Positions 1 through 8,081 of a stretch of DNA of 18,500 nucleotides are shown one piece after another; the stretch's first letter is position 1; each line of letters begins with the position of its first letter. The position numbers were made by a program, and so were the translations under genes. A model generated the notes under the pieces. The model saw nothing but the letters and a program-made list of their open reading frames with translations, was not told the DNA's origin and made no database searches. The DNA is from an uncultured Caulobacteraceae bacterium (lineage in GTDB: Bacteria > Pseudomonadota > Alphaproteobacteria > Caulobacterales > Caulobacteraceae), in assembly GCA_946480495.1 (NCBI GenBank), contig CAMLKO010000004.1, positions 1 to 18,500 of the forward strand, given 5' to 3'.

Positions 1-564
1 GGGCGGGTGACGGAGGCGATCCGGCAGGCCCGAATCCGCATCGGCTTCATCTTCCAGCAGTTCAACCTGGTCGAGCGGCTGACGCTCTTCACCAACGCGG
101 CGCTGGGATCGCTGGGGCGGATAGGCCCCTGGCGGGGTCTGCTCGGGCTGTGGCCCGCCGAGACGAAGGCCGCGGCCATGCAGGCGCTGGCGCGGGTGGG
201 CGTCGCCGAATACGCCGGACAGCGGGCGGGCACCCTCTCGGGCGGGCAGCAGCAGCGGGGCGCGATCGCCCGGGCCCTGGTGCAGCAGGCCAAGATCATC
301 CTGGCGGACGAGCCGGTCGCCTCGCTCGACCCCGTCTCGGCGCGGCGGGTGATGGAAATCCTGCGCGAACTGAACCGCACCGACGGGCTGACCATCATCG
401 TCACGCTTCATCAGGTCGACATGGCGCTGCGCTATTGCGACCGGGTGGTGGCGCTGAAGGAGGGCAAGGTGGCCTATGACGGTCCAGCTTCGGGGCTCGA
501 CCGCGAGCGGCTGATCGGTATCTATGGGCCGGAATTCGCCGACACCCTCGGGGAGCCTCGATGA
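1..564 (+). CDS. phnC: Phosphonate/phosphite ABC importer ATP-binding protein, 5'-truncated
   Basis: ATPase subunit of a phosphonate-type ABC importer; it would hydrolyse ATP on the cytoplasmic side of PhnE. The frame is open from the first base, so the start and the Walker A loop lie left of the window. Numbering from the GTG at position 7, I see the Q-loop (FQQ, about 16-18), the signature LSGGQ (77-81), Walker B with its catalytic Glu (ILADEP, about 98-103), the D-loop SLDP and the switch His (LHQ, His135). The spacing fits the PhnC family. The stop overlaps the phnD start in an ATGA, so the genes form an operon and are probably translationally coupled. The assignment to PhnC rather than another ABC ATPase rests largely on the adjacent phnD and phnE. 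The true substrate (phosphonate, phosphite or an organophosphate) cannot be read from this subunit. Confidence 0.9.
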   Translation, partial: GRVTEAIRQARIRIGFIFQQFNLVERLTLFTNAALGSLGRIGPWRGLLGLWPAETKAAAMQALARVGVAEYAGQRAGTLSGGQQQRGAIARALVQQAKIILADEPVASLDPVSARRVMEILRELNRTDGLTIIVTLHQVDMALRYCDRVVALKEGKVAYDGPASGLDRERLIGIYGPEFADTLGEPR

Positions 565-1568
565 TCCGCCGCGCGCTGATATTCGCCGCCGCCGCCCTGG
601 CGCTGGCCGGCTGCGGCCAGGGGCTCGACCGCGGCAACGCGCCCAACGTGATCCGCTTCTCCATCCTCTCGGCCGAGAACACCCAGACCAACCAGCGGTA
701 CTGGACGCCGGTGCTGCAGGACATGGAGAAGGCGACCGGCCTGAAGGTGCGGCCCTACTACCAGTCCAACTACACCTCGCTGATCGAGGCGATGCGCTTC
801 AAGCAGACCGACGTGGGCTGGTTCTCCAACCAGTCGGGGCTGGAGGCGGTGCGGCGGGCGAACGGCGAGGTGTTCGCGCGGACCACCGACCCGTCGGGCG
901 TCGACGGCTACCAGTCGGTTCTGATCGTCAATAAAAACAGCAAGTTGACGCTCGACGCGGTGCTGAAGTGCGACCGCACGCTGACCTTCGGGATCGGCGA
1001 TGCGAAGTCGACCTCGGGCACGCTGGCGCCGATGACCTACCTGTTCGCGCCGAAGAACATCGACCCGCATAAGTGCTTCAAGACCGTCCGCTCGGCCAAC
1101 CACCAGACCAACCTGTTCTCGGTGGCCAAGGGCGTGCTGGACGTGGCGACCAACAACACCACCTCGCTTCGGCTCGACCTGCAGCGGGGCGGCACGGCGG
1201 CGCGGCAGGTGAAGGTGATCTGGGTCTCGCCGACCATCCCCGAGGACCCGATCATCTACCGCAAGGACCTCGATCCGGCGGTGAAGGAGAAGCTGCGGCA
1301 GTTCTTCCTGACCTACGGCCAGGGCGACACGCCCGAAGGCCAGCGCCAGCGGCAGAACCTGGTCGCGCTGTCGATCGGCGGCTTCGTGCCGGCCGACAAC
1401 AGCCACCTCCTGCCCGTGCGCGAGATGGAGGCCACCGAGGAGGTGATCCAGGCGCGCAACAAGGGGGACAAGAAGGCGATCGCGAAGGCCGAAAGGACCC
1501 TCGCCGCCATCCGCCAGGAGCGCATCGATCTCGCCGGCAAGGCGGGTATTCCCATCACCAATCCCTGA
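561..1568 (+). CDS. phnD: Phosphonate/phosphite-type ABC transporter substrate-binding lipoprotein
   Basis: Periplasmic solute receptor that delivers an oxyanion ligand to PhnE. The 335-residue product begins with a lipoprotein signal peptide (MIRR, a hydrophobic Ala/Leu run, lipobox LAGC, acylated Cys18), so it should be membrane-anchored. Residues about 30-330 form a PhnD-type periplasmic-binding fold. The DAKSTSG segment at about 147-153 holds the Ser-Thr-Ser-Gly loop that cradles the phosphonate or phosphite group in characterised PhnD/PtxB/HtxB proteins, and a W-x-S-P-x-I-P motif follows near 225. The ATG at 561 overlaps the phnC stop (ATGA), which fixes the start. phnE follows after 7 bp. 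No C-P lyase gene (phnG-M) is in view, so the ligand may be phosphite or a simple phosphonate, or the catabolic genes may be elsewhere. Confidence 0.9.
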   Translation: MIRRALIFAAAALALAGCGQGLDRGNAPNVIRFSILSAENTQTNQRYWTPVLQDMEKATGLKVRPYYQSNYTSLIEAMRFKQTDVGWFSNQSGLEAVRRANGEVFARTTDPSGVDGYQSVLIVNKNSKLTLDAVLKCDRTLTFGIGDAKSTSGTLAPMTYLFAPKNIDPHKCFKTVRSANHQTNLFSVAKGVLDVATNNTTSLRLDLQRGGTAARQVKVIWVSPTIPEDPIIYRKDLDPAVKEKLRQFFLTYGQGDTPEGQRQRQNLVALSIGGFVPADNSHLLPVREMEATEEVIQARNKGDKKAIAKAERTLAAIRQERIDLAGKAGIPITNP

Positions 1569-1575
1569 TCCGCGC

Positions 1576-2370
1576 ATGGCCGAGGCGCCGCTCACGCCCC
1601 CTGCCCGGCCGCTGTCGCAGCGGCTGTTTGGCCTGTTGCTGTGGGGCGGGATCGCCGTCGCGCTGATCGCCAGTTTCCGCCCGGTCGAGATCTGGCGCTT
1701 CCCGATGCTGTTCTCGAACTCCGCCAACATGCAGGAGTTCGGTGCGCAGTTCTTCCGGCCCGACTTCGGCGACTGGAAGCTCTACGCCGCGCAGATGTGG
1801 CTGACGCTGGAGATCGCGCTGTGGGGCACGGTGCTGGCGCTGGTCATCGCCATACCGCTGGCGCTGGCGGGCTCGCGCAACATTGCGCCGGGATGGATCC
1901 GCCGGCCCGCGCGCTGGACGATGGACGTGCTGCGCGCCGTGCCAGACCTCGTCATCGGCACGCTGTTCCTGGTCTCCGTGGGCCTGGGACCGTTCGCCGG
2001 CGCCTTGGCGCTGGCGCTGAACACGGGCGGGGTGCTGGGCAAGCTGTTCTCGGAAGCGGTGGAGGCCGTCGATCCGGGGCCGGTCGAGGCGGTGCGGGCG
2101 ACGGGCGCGGGGAGGCTGCAGCAGATCGTCTGGGGCGTCATTCCGCAGGTCGCGCCGCTGTGGACCTCGTTTGGCCTCTACCGCTTCGAGTCCAACAGCC
2201 GCTCGGCGACCGTGCTGGGGCTGATCGGCGCGGGCGGCATCGGCCAGGTGCTGTTCGACGCGCTCAACAGCTTCGCCTACTCGCAGGTGGCGGCGATTGC
2301 AGTGGTGATCGTGATCGCGGTGTCCTGCATCGACCTGCTGTCGCAGACGATCCGCAAGCGGCTGATCTAG
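1576..2370 (+). CDS. phnE: Phosphonate/phosphite ABC transporter permease
   Basis: Inner-membrane permease of the importer, 264 residues, probably acting as a homodimer because only one permease gene is present. Hydrophobic segments fall at about 17-33, 72-98, 122-150 and 220-255. The ABC-docking EAA loop lies at about 171-191 (EAVRATGAG through the IP-Q end) in the usual place before the last membrane segments. It starts 7 bp after the phnD stop without a clear Shine-Dalgarno sequence, consistent with re-initiation by ribosomes leaving phnD. Its TAG stop shares the palindrome CTAG (2367-2370) with the stop of the opposing glycosyltransferase gene, leaving no room for a terminator between them. 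Family assignment is firm; substrate specificity is not shown by the sequence. Confidence 0.9.
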   Translation: MAEAPLTPPARPLSQRLFGLLLWGGIAVALIASFRPVEIWRFPMLFSNSANMQEFGAQFFRPDFGDWKLYAAQMWLTLEIALWGTVLALVIAIPLALAGSRNIAPGWIRRPARWTMDVLRAVPDLVIGTLFLVSVGLGPFAGALALALNTGGVLGKLFSEAVEAVDPGPVEAVRATGAGRLQQIVWGVIPQVAPLWTSFGLYRFESNSRSATVLGLIGAGGIGQVLFDALNSFAYSQVAAIAVVIVIAVSCIDLLSQTIRKRLI

Positions 2371-3464
2371 GCGGCGGCCCGGGGCTTGCGGCGCAGGCGG
2401 CCCAGCCTGCGCAGGCGCCGCCAGAACCGGGTCTTCTCGGGTTCCGGATAGGGCTGCAGGTTGTGCAGGAACTCCTCGGTGCAGGCGCGCCAGGAGTAGC
2501 GCTCCGCGAACGCCCGCACCGTCTTGCGGTCGAGGTCGAGGCAGGCGATGGCGGCTTCGGCCAGGCCGTTCTTCTGATCGGGCGCCAGCATGCCCGCGCC
2601 CGAGCCCGGGATGATGTCGGCGGGCCCCGGGGCGTTGAAGCCCGCCACCGGCGCGCCCGTCGCCATCGCCTCCAGGATCACCAGGCCGAAGGTGTCGGTG
2701 AGCGAGGGGAAGACGAACACGTCGGCGCAGGCATAGGCGGCCGCCAGCTCCGCCCCGAACTTGGCGCCGGTGAAGACCACCTCGGGGTACTTCTTCATCA
2801 GCTCTTCGCGCTGGGGGCCGTCGCCGACGACGACCTTGGTGCCGGGAAGCTGCAGCCTGGCGAAGGCCTCGATGTTCTTTTCCACCGCCACCCGGCCGAC
2901 GTTGACGAAGATGGGACGCGGCAGGCCTTCGAAGACGTCCGGCTCGCCGGGCTGGCGGGGACGGAAGAGTTCCAGGTCCACGCCCCGCGACCAGGGGGAG
3001 ATGTTGCGGAAGCCGTGGTCCTCCAGCTCGCGCCGCATGGTGGGCGTGGCCACCATGATCCGGCCCGAGGCGCCGTGGAACCAGCGCATGAAGGCGTAGC
3101 CCGCCGCCAGCGGCACCGGCACGCGGGCGGAAATATATTCCGGGAAACGCGTGTGATAGCTGGTCGTGAAGGGCAGCTTCCACTCAAGGCAGATGCGCCG
3201 GGCGGCCAGCCCTATCGGCCCCTCGGTGGCGATGTGGATCGCCTCGGGCTCGAAGGACTTGAACTTCTCCTTGGTGGGCCCGTAGGCGCCCAGCGCCAGC
3301 CTGATCTCGGAATAGGTCGGCAGCGGCACCGTCCGGAACTGGTCGGGGCTGACGACCTCGATCTCGTGCCCCATGGCCCGGAGCTCGGCGATGGTGCGCG
3401 TGAGCGTGCGCACGACGCCGTTGACCTGAGGTTCCCAGGCGTCGGTGGCGAGAAGGATGCGCAT
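2367..3464 (-). CDS. GT4-family glycosyltransferase, glycolipid/mannosyl type
   Basis: A 365-residue retaining GT-B glycosyltransferase that transfers a sugar from a nucleotide-sugar donor at the cytoplasmic membrane face. The N-terminal acceptor domain opens with MRILLATDAWEPQVNGVVRT, typical of the group containing rhizobial glycolipid synthases, SQD2/SqdX and MgtA-like mannosyltransferases. The C-terminal donor domain shows W-S-R-G-V-D (158-163), G-R-V then EKN (190-197), GDGP (214-217) and TDTFGLVILEA (256-266). In the last motif the first Glu of the classical E-x7-E is Asp257, with Glu265 kept. The C-terminus is Arg-rich. It is on the same strand as the tad genes, 83 bp beyond tadC, and may be cotranscribed with them. 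Its neighbour phnCDE makes a role in phosphorus-free glycolipid synthesis conceivable; that is inference only. The acceptor and sugar are unknown. Confidence 0.82.
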   Translation of the reverse strand: MRILLATDAWEPQVNGVVRTLTRTIAELRAMGHEIEVVSPDQFRTVPLPTYSEIRLALGAYGPTKEKFKSFEPEAIHIATEGPIGLAARRICLEWKLPFTTSYHTRFPEYISARVPVPLAAGYAFMRWFHGASGRIMVATPTMRRELEDHGFRNISPWSRGVDLELFRPRQPGEPDVFEGLPRPIFVNVGRVAVEKNIEAFARLQLPGTKVVVGDGPQREELMKKYPEVVFTGAKFGAELAAAYACADVFVFPSLTDTFGLVILEAMATGAPVAGFNAPGPADIIPGSGAGMLAPDQKNGLAEAAIACLDLDRKTVRAFAERYSWRACTEEFLHNLQPYPEPEKTRFWRRLRRLGRLRRKPRAAA

Positions 3465-3503
3465 GCGATCGGACGGCTGTTCCTGAAGCTAGCCGTCGTC
3501 CTA

Positions 3504-3520
3504 TAGGGCGCGTCGCCCTA
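3504..3520 (-). terminator. Short perfect hairpin between tadC and the glycosyltransferase gene
   Basis: TAGGGCG at 3504-3510 and CGCCCTA at 3514-3520 are perfect inverted repeats separated by CGT. In the - strand transcript the hairpin lies 28 bases after the tadC stop and 40 bases before the glycosyltransferase start. No T-run follows on the - strand, so it is at best a weak terminator. It could instead attenuate transcription or stabilise the 3' end of the tad message. Confidence 0.35.
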
Positions 3521-3547
3521 CCTTCCAACCTCGGGACCGTGACAGTT

Positions 3548-4501
3548 CTAGTGGCCGCCGATCATCGACTGGCTGACGCGGAAGGCCGCCGGCAGGATCA
3601 GCACGCCCAGCAGGCATGGAAAGATGAACAGGATCAGCGGCACCATCAGCTTGGCCGGCAGCGCCATCGCCTTCTCTTCGGCCTTCAGCATCCGCTTGGC
3701 GCGCATGTCGTCGGAGAAGATCGACAGGGTCTCGCCAAGGCTGGTCCCCATCTCTTCGGCCTGGCGCAGCATGGTGGCGAGCTGACGCGACTCGTCGGTG
3801 CCGAGGCGGTCGGCGAAGGCCTGCCAGCAGTCCTTGCGGCTGCGTCCGGCGCGCAGTTCCAGCGTCAGCAGGTTCACCTGTTCGGCCAGGTGCGGATAGC
3901 GGCGCACCAGCTCGTCGCCCACCCGGCTGACGGCCGCGTCGAGCGACAGGCCCGCCTCGACCGAGGCGACCAGCAGGTCGAGGAGGTCGGGGAAGCCGTC
4001 GTTGTATTCCATCTGGAGCTTGCGCTTCTTGCCTTCGAGGAACTTGTCGGGGCCCATCATGCCGGCGACGGCGAGGGCGGCCACCGCCATGACGACGCCA
4101 AAGCCCAGCTTGCCGCCGATGGCGAAGGGCACCAGAAGGATGCCGGCGACGACCGCGGCGCCCAGGCAGACCGCCCGCGTGCCGAGGTAGATGGTCACCG
4201 CTTCCTTGTTGAAGTAGCCGGCGTGCATCAGCTTGGTGCGCAGGACCGAGAGCTGGCTCGGATCCTGCAGCGCCATGCGCTCGCCGAGCTTCTTGACGCT
4301 CTTCATCGCGCGTTCGGCGGTCTTGCCCTTGGCGTCGGGCGCGGTCGCGGGCGTGGCGGCGGTCTGGCCCGACAGGCGCTCCTCGCGCTTGGAGCGGGCG
4401 TTGGCTTCGCGCAGGGCGACGAAGCCGCCGCCGCCGATGGCCAGGCTCAGGCAGACGGTCGCCGTGACCGTGAGGACTGTTTCGAGGGTTGAGGCGTCCA
4501 T
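3548..4501 (-). CDS. tadC: Tad pilus inner-membrane platform protein TadC
   Basis: One of the two GspF/PilC-like platform proteins of the type IVc (Tad/Flp) pilus; with TadB it couples the CpaF motor to pilin extraction from the inner membrane. The 317-residue product has an N-terminal membrane segment (about 8-30), a charged linker, two hydrophobic stretches around 105-150, a T2SSF domain at about 170-300 (including DLLDLLVASVEAGLSLDAAV and the E-E-M-G-T-S-L motif) and a C-terminal membrane helix rich in Ile, Leu, Phe and Pro. The start lies 4 bp after the tadB stop, typical of tight tadB-tadC coupling. Usually tadD follows; here the next gene on this strand is a glycosyltransferase. Length matches the family. 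Confidence 0.92.
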   Translation of the reverse strand: MDASTLETVLTVTATVCLSLAIGGGGFVALREANARSKREERLSGQTAATPATAPDAKGKTAERAMKSVKKLGERMALQDPSQLSVLRTKLMHAGYFNKEAVTIYLGTRAVCLGAAVVAGILLVPFAIGGKLGFGVVMAVAALAVAGMMGPDKFLEGKKRKLQMEYNDGFPDLLDLLVASVEAGLSLDAAVSRVGDELVRRYPHLAEQVNLLTLELRAGRSRKDCWQAFADRLGTDESRQLATMLRQAEEMGTSLGETLSIFSDDMRAKRMLKAEEKAMALPAKLMVPLILFIFPCLLGVLILPAAFRVSQSMIGGH

Positions 4502-4505
4502 GACG

Positions 4506-5462
4506 TCAGATCCTCATGTCGATCATGCGGCGCATGACCATGTTGCCGACGAACATCCAGAACCCGAAAATCCCGAGGCCGATCTGGACAGGTCTCTTGT
4601 CGATCACGTCGCCGTAGAAGTGCGGCGACATCACCGACAGCAGGATCAGCACCGCGAACGGCGCCGAGGTCAGGATGATCGCCGAGGCGCGGCCTTCGGA
4701 CGCCGCCGCCTTGATCTTCAGGCGCATCTTGTGGCGCTCGCGCACGGCGCGGGCGTTCATCTTCAGGAGGCCGGTCAGGTTGCCGCCGCAGCGCTCCTGC
4801 AGCCGGATGGTCGCGGCGAACAGGTCCACGTCAGGGTGGCGGCAGCGGTCTGCGATCCGCGCCACGGCCTGCTCCAGCGTCGAGCCGTAGGCGATTTCGT
4901 CGCCAGCCATGCCGAACTCGGTGCCGATGGGATCGGGCATCTCGCGGCCCACCAGCGCGACCGCCGTCGGCACCGGGTGACCGGCTTCCAGGCTGCGCAC
5001 GATGATCTCGAGTGCGGCGGGCAGCTGCTCGCCCAGCTTCTTGGCGCGCTTGTTCGCGGCGAAGTTCAGGACCATCAGCGGCGCGCCTGCGCCGACCGCC
5101 AGGGCGGGCAGAATGCCCATCCACCAGGTGTGGGTCAGCATGAAGGCGACGAGCCAGACGCCGATCGCGCCCCCGGCCGCCATCAGCGCCCAGCGGCGCG
5201 GCTTGAAATCCAGGCCCGAACGGACCACCAGGTCCGTGAACCAGATAAGGCCTTCGCGCTCGCCCGCGGCGTTGAGGCCGCGTTGCTTGCGAAGCTCGAC
5301 CACCAGTTCGGCCAGTGAGCTCGTCTTGTCCGCCACCGCCAGGCGCTTGTTGACCTTCCGCCGGGCGCCGGCGCGGGTCATCAGGCCGGACGAGGCCTGC
5401 ACCAGGGTGAAGGCCGCGGCGAAGATCAGGATCAGGACGATAAGGCGAGGGACGTTGTCCAT
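4506..5462 (-). CDS. tadB: Tad pilus inner-membrane platform protein TadB
   Basis: Platform protein paired with TadC, called CpaG in Caulobacter. I choose the ATG at 5462, giving 318 residues. It overlaps the cpaF stop by one base (TGATG), begins with a membrane helix ([18 protein letters not shown]), and avoids a charged 24-residue extension from an upstream in-frame ATG that lies inside cpaF. Two further membrane segments fall at about 90-130. The T2SSF domain follows at about 145-275 and contains LEIIVRSLEAGHPVPTAVAL, and a C-terminal hydrophobic region spans about 265-310. The order cpaF-tadB-tadC is the conserved core of tad loci. Nothing looks truncated. Confidence 0.92.
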   Translation of the reverse strand: MDNVPRLIVLILIFAAAFTLVQASSGLMTRAGARRKVNKRLAVADKTSSLAELVVELRKQRGLNAAGEREGLIWFTDLVVRSGLDFKPRRWALMAAGGAIGVWLVAFMLTHTWWMGILPALAVGAGAPLMVLNFAANKRAKKLGEQLPAALEIIVRSLEAGHPVPTAVALVGREMPDPIGTEFGMAGDEIAYGSTLEQAVARIADRCRHPDVDLFAATIRLQERCGGNLTGLLKMNARAVRERHKMRLKIKAAASEGRASAIILTSAPFAVLILLSVMSPHFYGDVIDKRPVQIGLGIFGFWMFVGNMVMRRMIDMRI

Positions 5463-6883
5463 CACAGCACCTTGCTGGGATCGAAGTTGTTGGTGTCGTA
5501 GGGGATGCCCCGGCGCAGCATCTCGTCGATGCACCTGGGACGCAGGCCGCTGGCGCGGAACTCACCCTCCACCGTGCCGTCCGCGCCCGTTCCGGTGCGG
5601 TGGAAGGCGAAGATTTCCTGCATCTGGACGACGTTGCCTTCCATGCCGGTGATCTCGGTGACGCTGACCACCTTGCGCTTGCCGTCCGACAGGCGGGAAG
5701 CCTGGACGACCATGCCGACGGCCGAGGCGATCTGGCCGCGCACCGCTTCGGGACTGATCTTGATGCCGCCCATCGCGACCATCTGCTCAAGGCGTGTGAC
5801 GGCCTCGCGCGGGTTGTTGGCGTGGATGGTGGCCATGGAGCCTTCGTGGCCGGTGTTCATGGCCTGAAGCATGTCGAAGGCTTCCTCGCCCCGGACTTCC
5901 CCCAGGATCACCCGGTCAGGACGCATCCGCAGGGCGTTCTTGACCAGTTCCCGCTGGCGGATCTCGCCCTTGCCTTCGATGTTCGGCGGGCGGGTTTCCA
6001 TGCGCACCACGTGCGGCTGCTGCAGCTGCAGTTCGGCGGCGTCTTCGATGGTGATCAGGCGCTCGCCTTCGGAAATGGCGGCCGAGCAGGCGTTGAGCAG
6101 GGTGGTCTTACCCGAGCCGGTGCCGCCCGAGATCACCGTCGAGACCCGCGCACGCACCGCGCCCCACAGGAACTCGGCCACGCAGGCCGGCATGGCGCCG
6201 ACCTCCACCAGCCGCTGGAAGCTCAGCGGCTTCTTGGAGAACTTCCGGATCGAGACCGCCGCGCCGTCGATGGCGATCGGGAAGATGGCGGCGTTCACCC
6301 GGCTGCCGTCGGCGAGGCGGGCGTCCACCATCGGCGAGCTCTCGTCGATCCGGCGTCCGACGCCGGCCACGATGCGGTTGACGATCCGCAGCAGGTGGTT
6401 GTTGTCGTAGAAGCGGACCGGGGTCAGCTCCAGCTCGCCGCGCCGTTCCACGTAAACCTGGAAGGGGCCGTTGATCAGGATGTCGTTGATCGACTCATCC
6501 TTCAGCAGCGGCTCGAGGGGGCCCAGCCCCACCATCTCGTCGAAGACTTCCTCGCCCAGGCGGTCGACTTCGTTGGCGTTGAGCGCCATCCGCTCCACGC
6601 GCACGAAGTCGGAGACGAGGTTGCGGACCTGGCGGCGCATCTCGGCCTCGTCCAGCTTTTCCAGCTTGGACAGGTCGAGCTCGTCGATGAGCTTGGCGTG
6701 CAGCTTCAGCCGCATGTCGAGCATGTCGTCGGTAGCGCCCCCGACGGGCTTCACCGACGGCGCGTCCATCTGCGGCGGATGGAAGACGGGCCGCTCGCCG
6801 GTGGCGGCGGCCGGCGCAGGAACGGCCGCCAGCGCGGGCGCCGGTTCGGCCTGGGGGGACTTGCGTAGGGAAAATCGGCTCAT
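5462..6883 (-). CDS. cpaF: Tad pilus assembly/retraction ATPase CpaF (TadA)
   Basis: Hexameric cytoplasmic secretion ATPase that drives pilus polymerisation and, in Caulobacter, retraction as well. The 473-residue product has a Pro/Ala-rich disordered N-terminus (about 10-45), an N-terminal domain (50-240) and a RecA-like core. Motifs are Walker A GGTGSGKT (253-260), the Asp box ITIEDAAEL (277-285), Walker [10 protein letters not shown] (324-332) and the His box [13 protein letters not shown] (344-356), all intact. The ATG overlaps the cpaE stop (TGATG), and its own stop overlaps the tadB start in the same way, so three genes are read through one-base overlaps. The protein should be an active motor. 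Assignment to the CpaF/TadA subfamily follows from the motif set and from the neighbours. Confidence 0.95.
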   Translation of the reverse strand: MSRFSLRKSPQAEPAPALAAVPAPAAATGERPVFHPPQMDAPSVKPVGGATDDMLDMRLKLHAKLIDELDLSKLEKLDEAEMRRQVRNLVSDFVRVERMALNANEVDRLGEEVFDEMVGLGPLEPLLKDESINDILINGPFQVYVERRGELELTPVRFYDNNHLLRIVNRIVAGVGRRIDESSPMVDARLADGSRVNAAIFPIAIDGAAVSIRKFSKKPLSFQRLVEVGAMPACVAEFLWGAVRARVSTVISGGTGSGKTTLLNACSAAISEGERLITIEDAAELQLQQPHVVRMETRPPNIEGKGEIRQRELVKNALRMRPDRVILGEVRGEEAFDMLQAMNTGHEGSMATIHANNPREAVTRLEQMVAMGGIKISPEAVRGQIASAVGMVVQASRLSDGKRKVVSVTEITGMEGNVVQMQEIFAFHRTGTGADGTVEGEFRASGLRPRCIDEMLRRGIPYDTNNFDPSKVL

Positions 6884-8055
6884 CAGGCGGCTCTCGAATT
6901 CGCGTCGTCACGGCTGGGATTCTTCAGCATGGCGTCCACGATATCGCTCACGTCCTTGACGATCCGTGACTTCGGACGGTGTTGACTGATCGGACCGCCC
7001 AGATTCACCGATGCCGCGGCCGCTTCCCAGTCGGAGGTCACAGCGCCCTCGGTCTTGCGGCCGAGCGCCTTTTCGGCCTCGCCGATGGAGGGCGATGGCC
7101 CCAGGACGCGCTTGGCGAGGCGGTTCAGGACCATCCGGGGCGGCGGGCCGCCGTTGACTTCGGCCTCGATTTCCGTGGCCAGCGAGCGCGCCGCCAGCAG
7201 GGCGGGCACCGTCAATTCGGAGACCAGCACGATCTCGTCGGAGCCGGAGAGCACGTCCAGCGTCCAGGAATGGCGGTGCCGGGGCGCGTCGACGATGACG
7301 AAATCATAGACGCCGCAGGCGACCTCCAGCAGGCGGATCACCGCCTCGGGCGCAGTGTTTTCAAAGGCATGCGGGTCGCGCGCCGAGGCCAGCAGGTCGA
7401 AATTGCCGGACGCCGGCGCCGAGAAGACGTCGAGCAGCGCCGAGTCGATCCGGTCGGGCGCCGCCGAGGCGCGCGACAGCAGCATGTTCGAGGTCGCGCC
7501 GAGGTAGGCGGCGGCGGCCCCGTCGGCGATGTTGAGGTCGACCAGCGCCACGCGTTTTGGTTGGCGCTGACGCTGGGCCAGGGCGCAGGCCATCTCGATG
7601 GCGATGGTCGTGGCGCCCGCGCCGCCGACCGCGCCCATGATGGTCCAGCAGCGCGAATTTGTCGCAGCCGTTTGTGCGGCGGGCTCGGGCGTCATCAGGG
7701 AGGCGGCGGCCAGCGCGAGGTCGACCGGCGCGAACGGCGCCTCGAGCACGTCCGAGCGCGGCAGGCGGAGCAGCGCGCGCACCAGACCGGCCGGAAGCTT
7801 GGCGCCCGCGAGAATGGCGGCTGGATTGCCGGGGGCGCGAGACAGGGTGTCGATCGCGGCGACCAGAACCTCGGTCGACGCGCAGTCGGCGTCGATCAGG
7901 ACCAGGTCGGGGACGTCCCCAAAAGTCCAGCGGCCCTGAAGACGTTCAGGGCCCGCGACCTCCAGCTGGCAGCCGGACAGCGCCTCGCGCGCGATGTCGG
8001 ACAAGCCGTCACCGATCGCGAGAACGCGTCGCCCAGCAAAGGTCGTGATACCCAT
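6883..8055 (-). CDS. cpaE: Tad pilus localisation protein CpaE (TadZ), ParA/MinD-like
   Basis: ParA/MinD-superfamily protein that in Caulobacter positions the pilus machinery at the pole. The 390-residue product has an N-terminal receiver-like domain (about 1-120, with LVLIDADC near 51-58 where a response regulator would carry its phospho-acceptor Asp) and an ATPase-like domain (135-390). The deviant P-loop reads GAVGGAGATT (141-150). The usual P-loop lysines are absent, as in other TadZ/CpaE proteins. A VDLN motif and a VDAPR motif follow. It seems short compared with the Caulobacter CpaE I remember (about 500 residues), mainly through a shorter N-terminal half. AGAG at a suitable distance precedes the ATG. 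It lies 26 bp after cpaC, with cpaD missing from the position it usually holds between them. Confidence 0.88.
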   Translation of the reverse strand: MGITTFAGRRVLAIGDGLSDIAREALSGCQLEVAGPERLQGRWTFGDVPDLVLIDADCASTEVLVAAIDTLSRAPGNPAAILAGAKLPAGLVRALLRLPRSDVLEAPFAPVDLALAAASLMTPEPAAQTAATNSRCWTIMGAVGGAGATTIAIEMACALAQRQRQPKRVALVDLNIADGAAAAYLGATSNMLLSRASAAPDRIDSALLDVFSAPASGNFDLLASARDPHAFENTAPEAVIRLLEVACGVYDFVIVDAPRHRHSWTLDVLSGSDEIVLVSELTVPALLAARSLATEIEAEVNGGPPPRMVLNRLAKRVLGPSPSIGEAEKALGRKTEGAVTSDWEAAAASVNLGGPISQHRPKSRIVKDVSDIVDAMLKNPSRDDANSRAA

Positions 8056-8081
8056 CAGTTACTCTCAAATGCACGAAGCGG

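Noticed and set aside
1555..3183. A 542-codon open frame on the - strand across phnE and the glycosyltransferase
   Set aside because: It overlaps two well-supported genes in a different frame and gives a His/Arg/Gln-rich product, a composition artefact.
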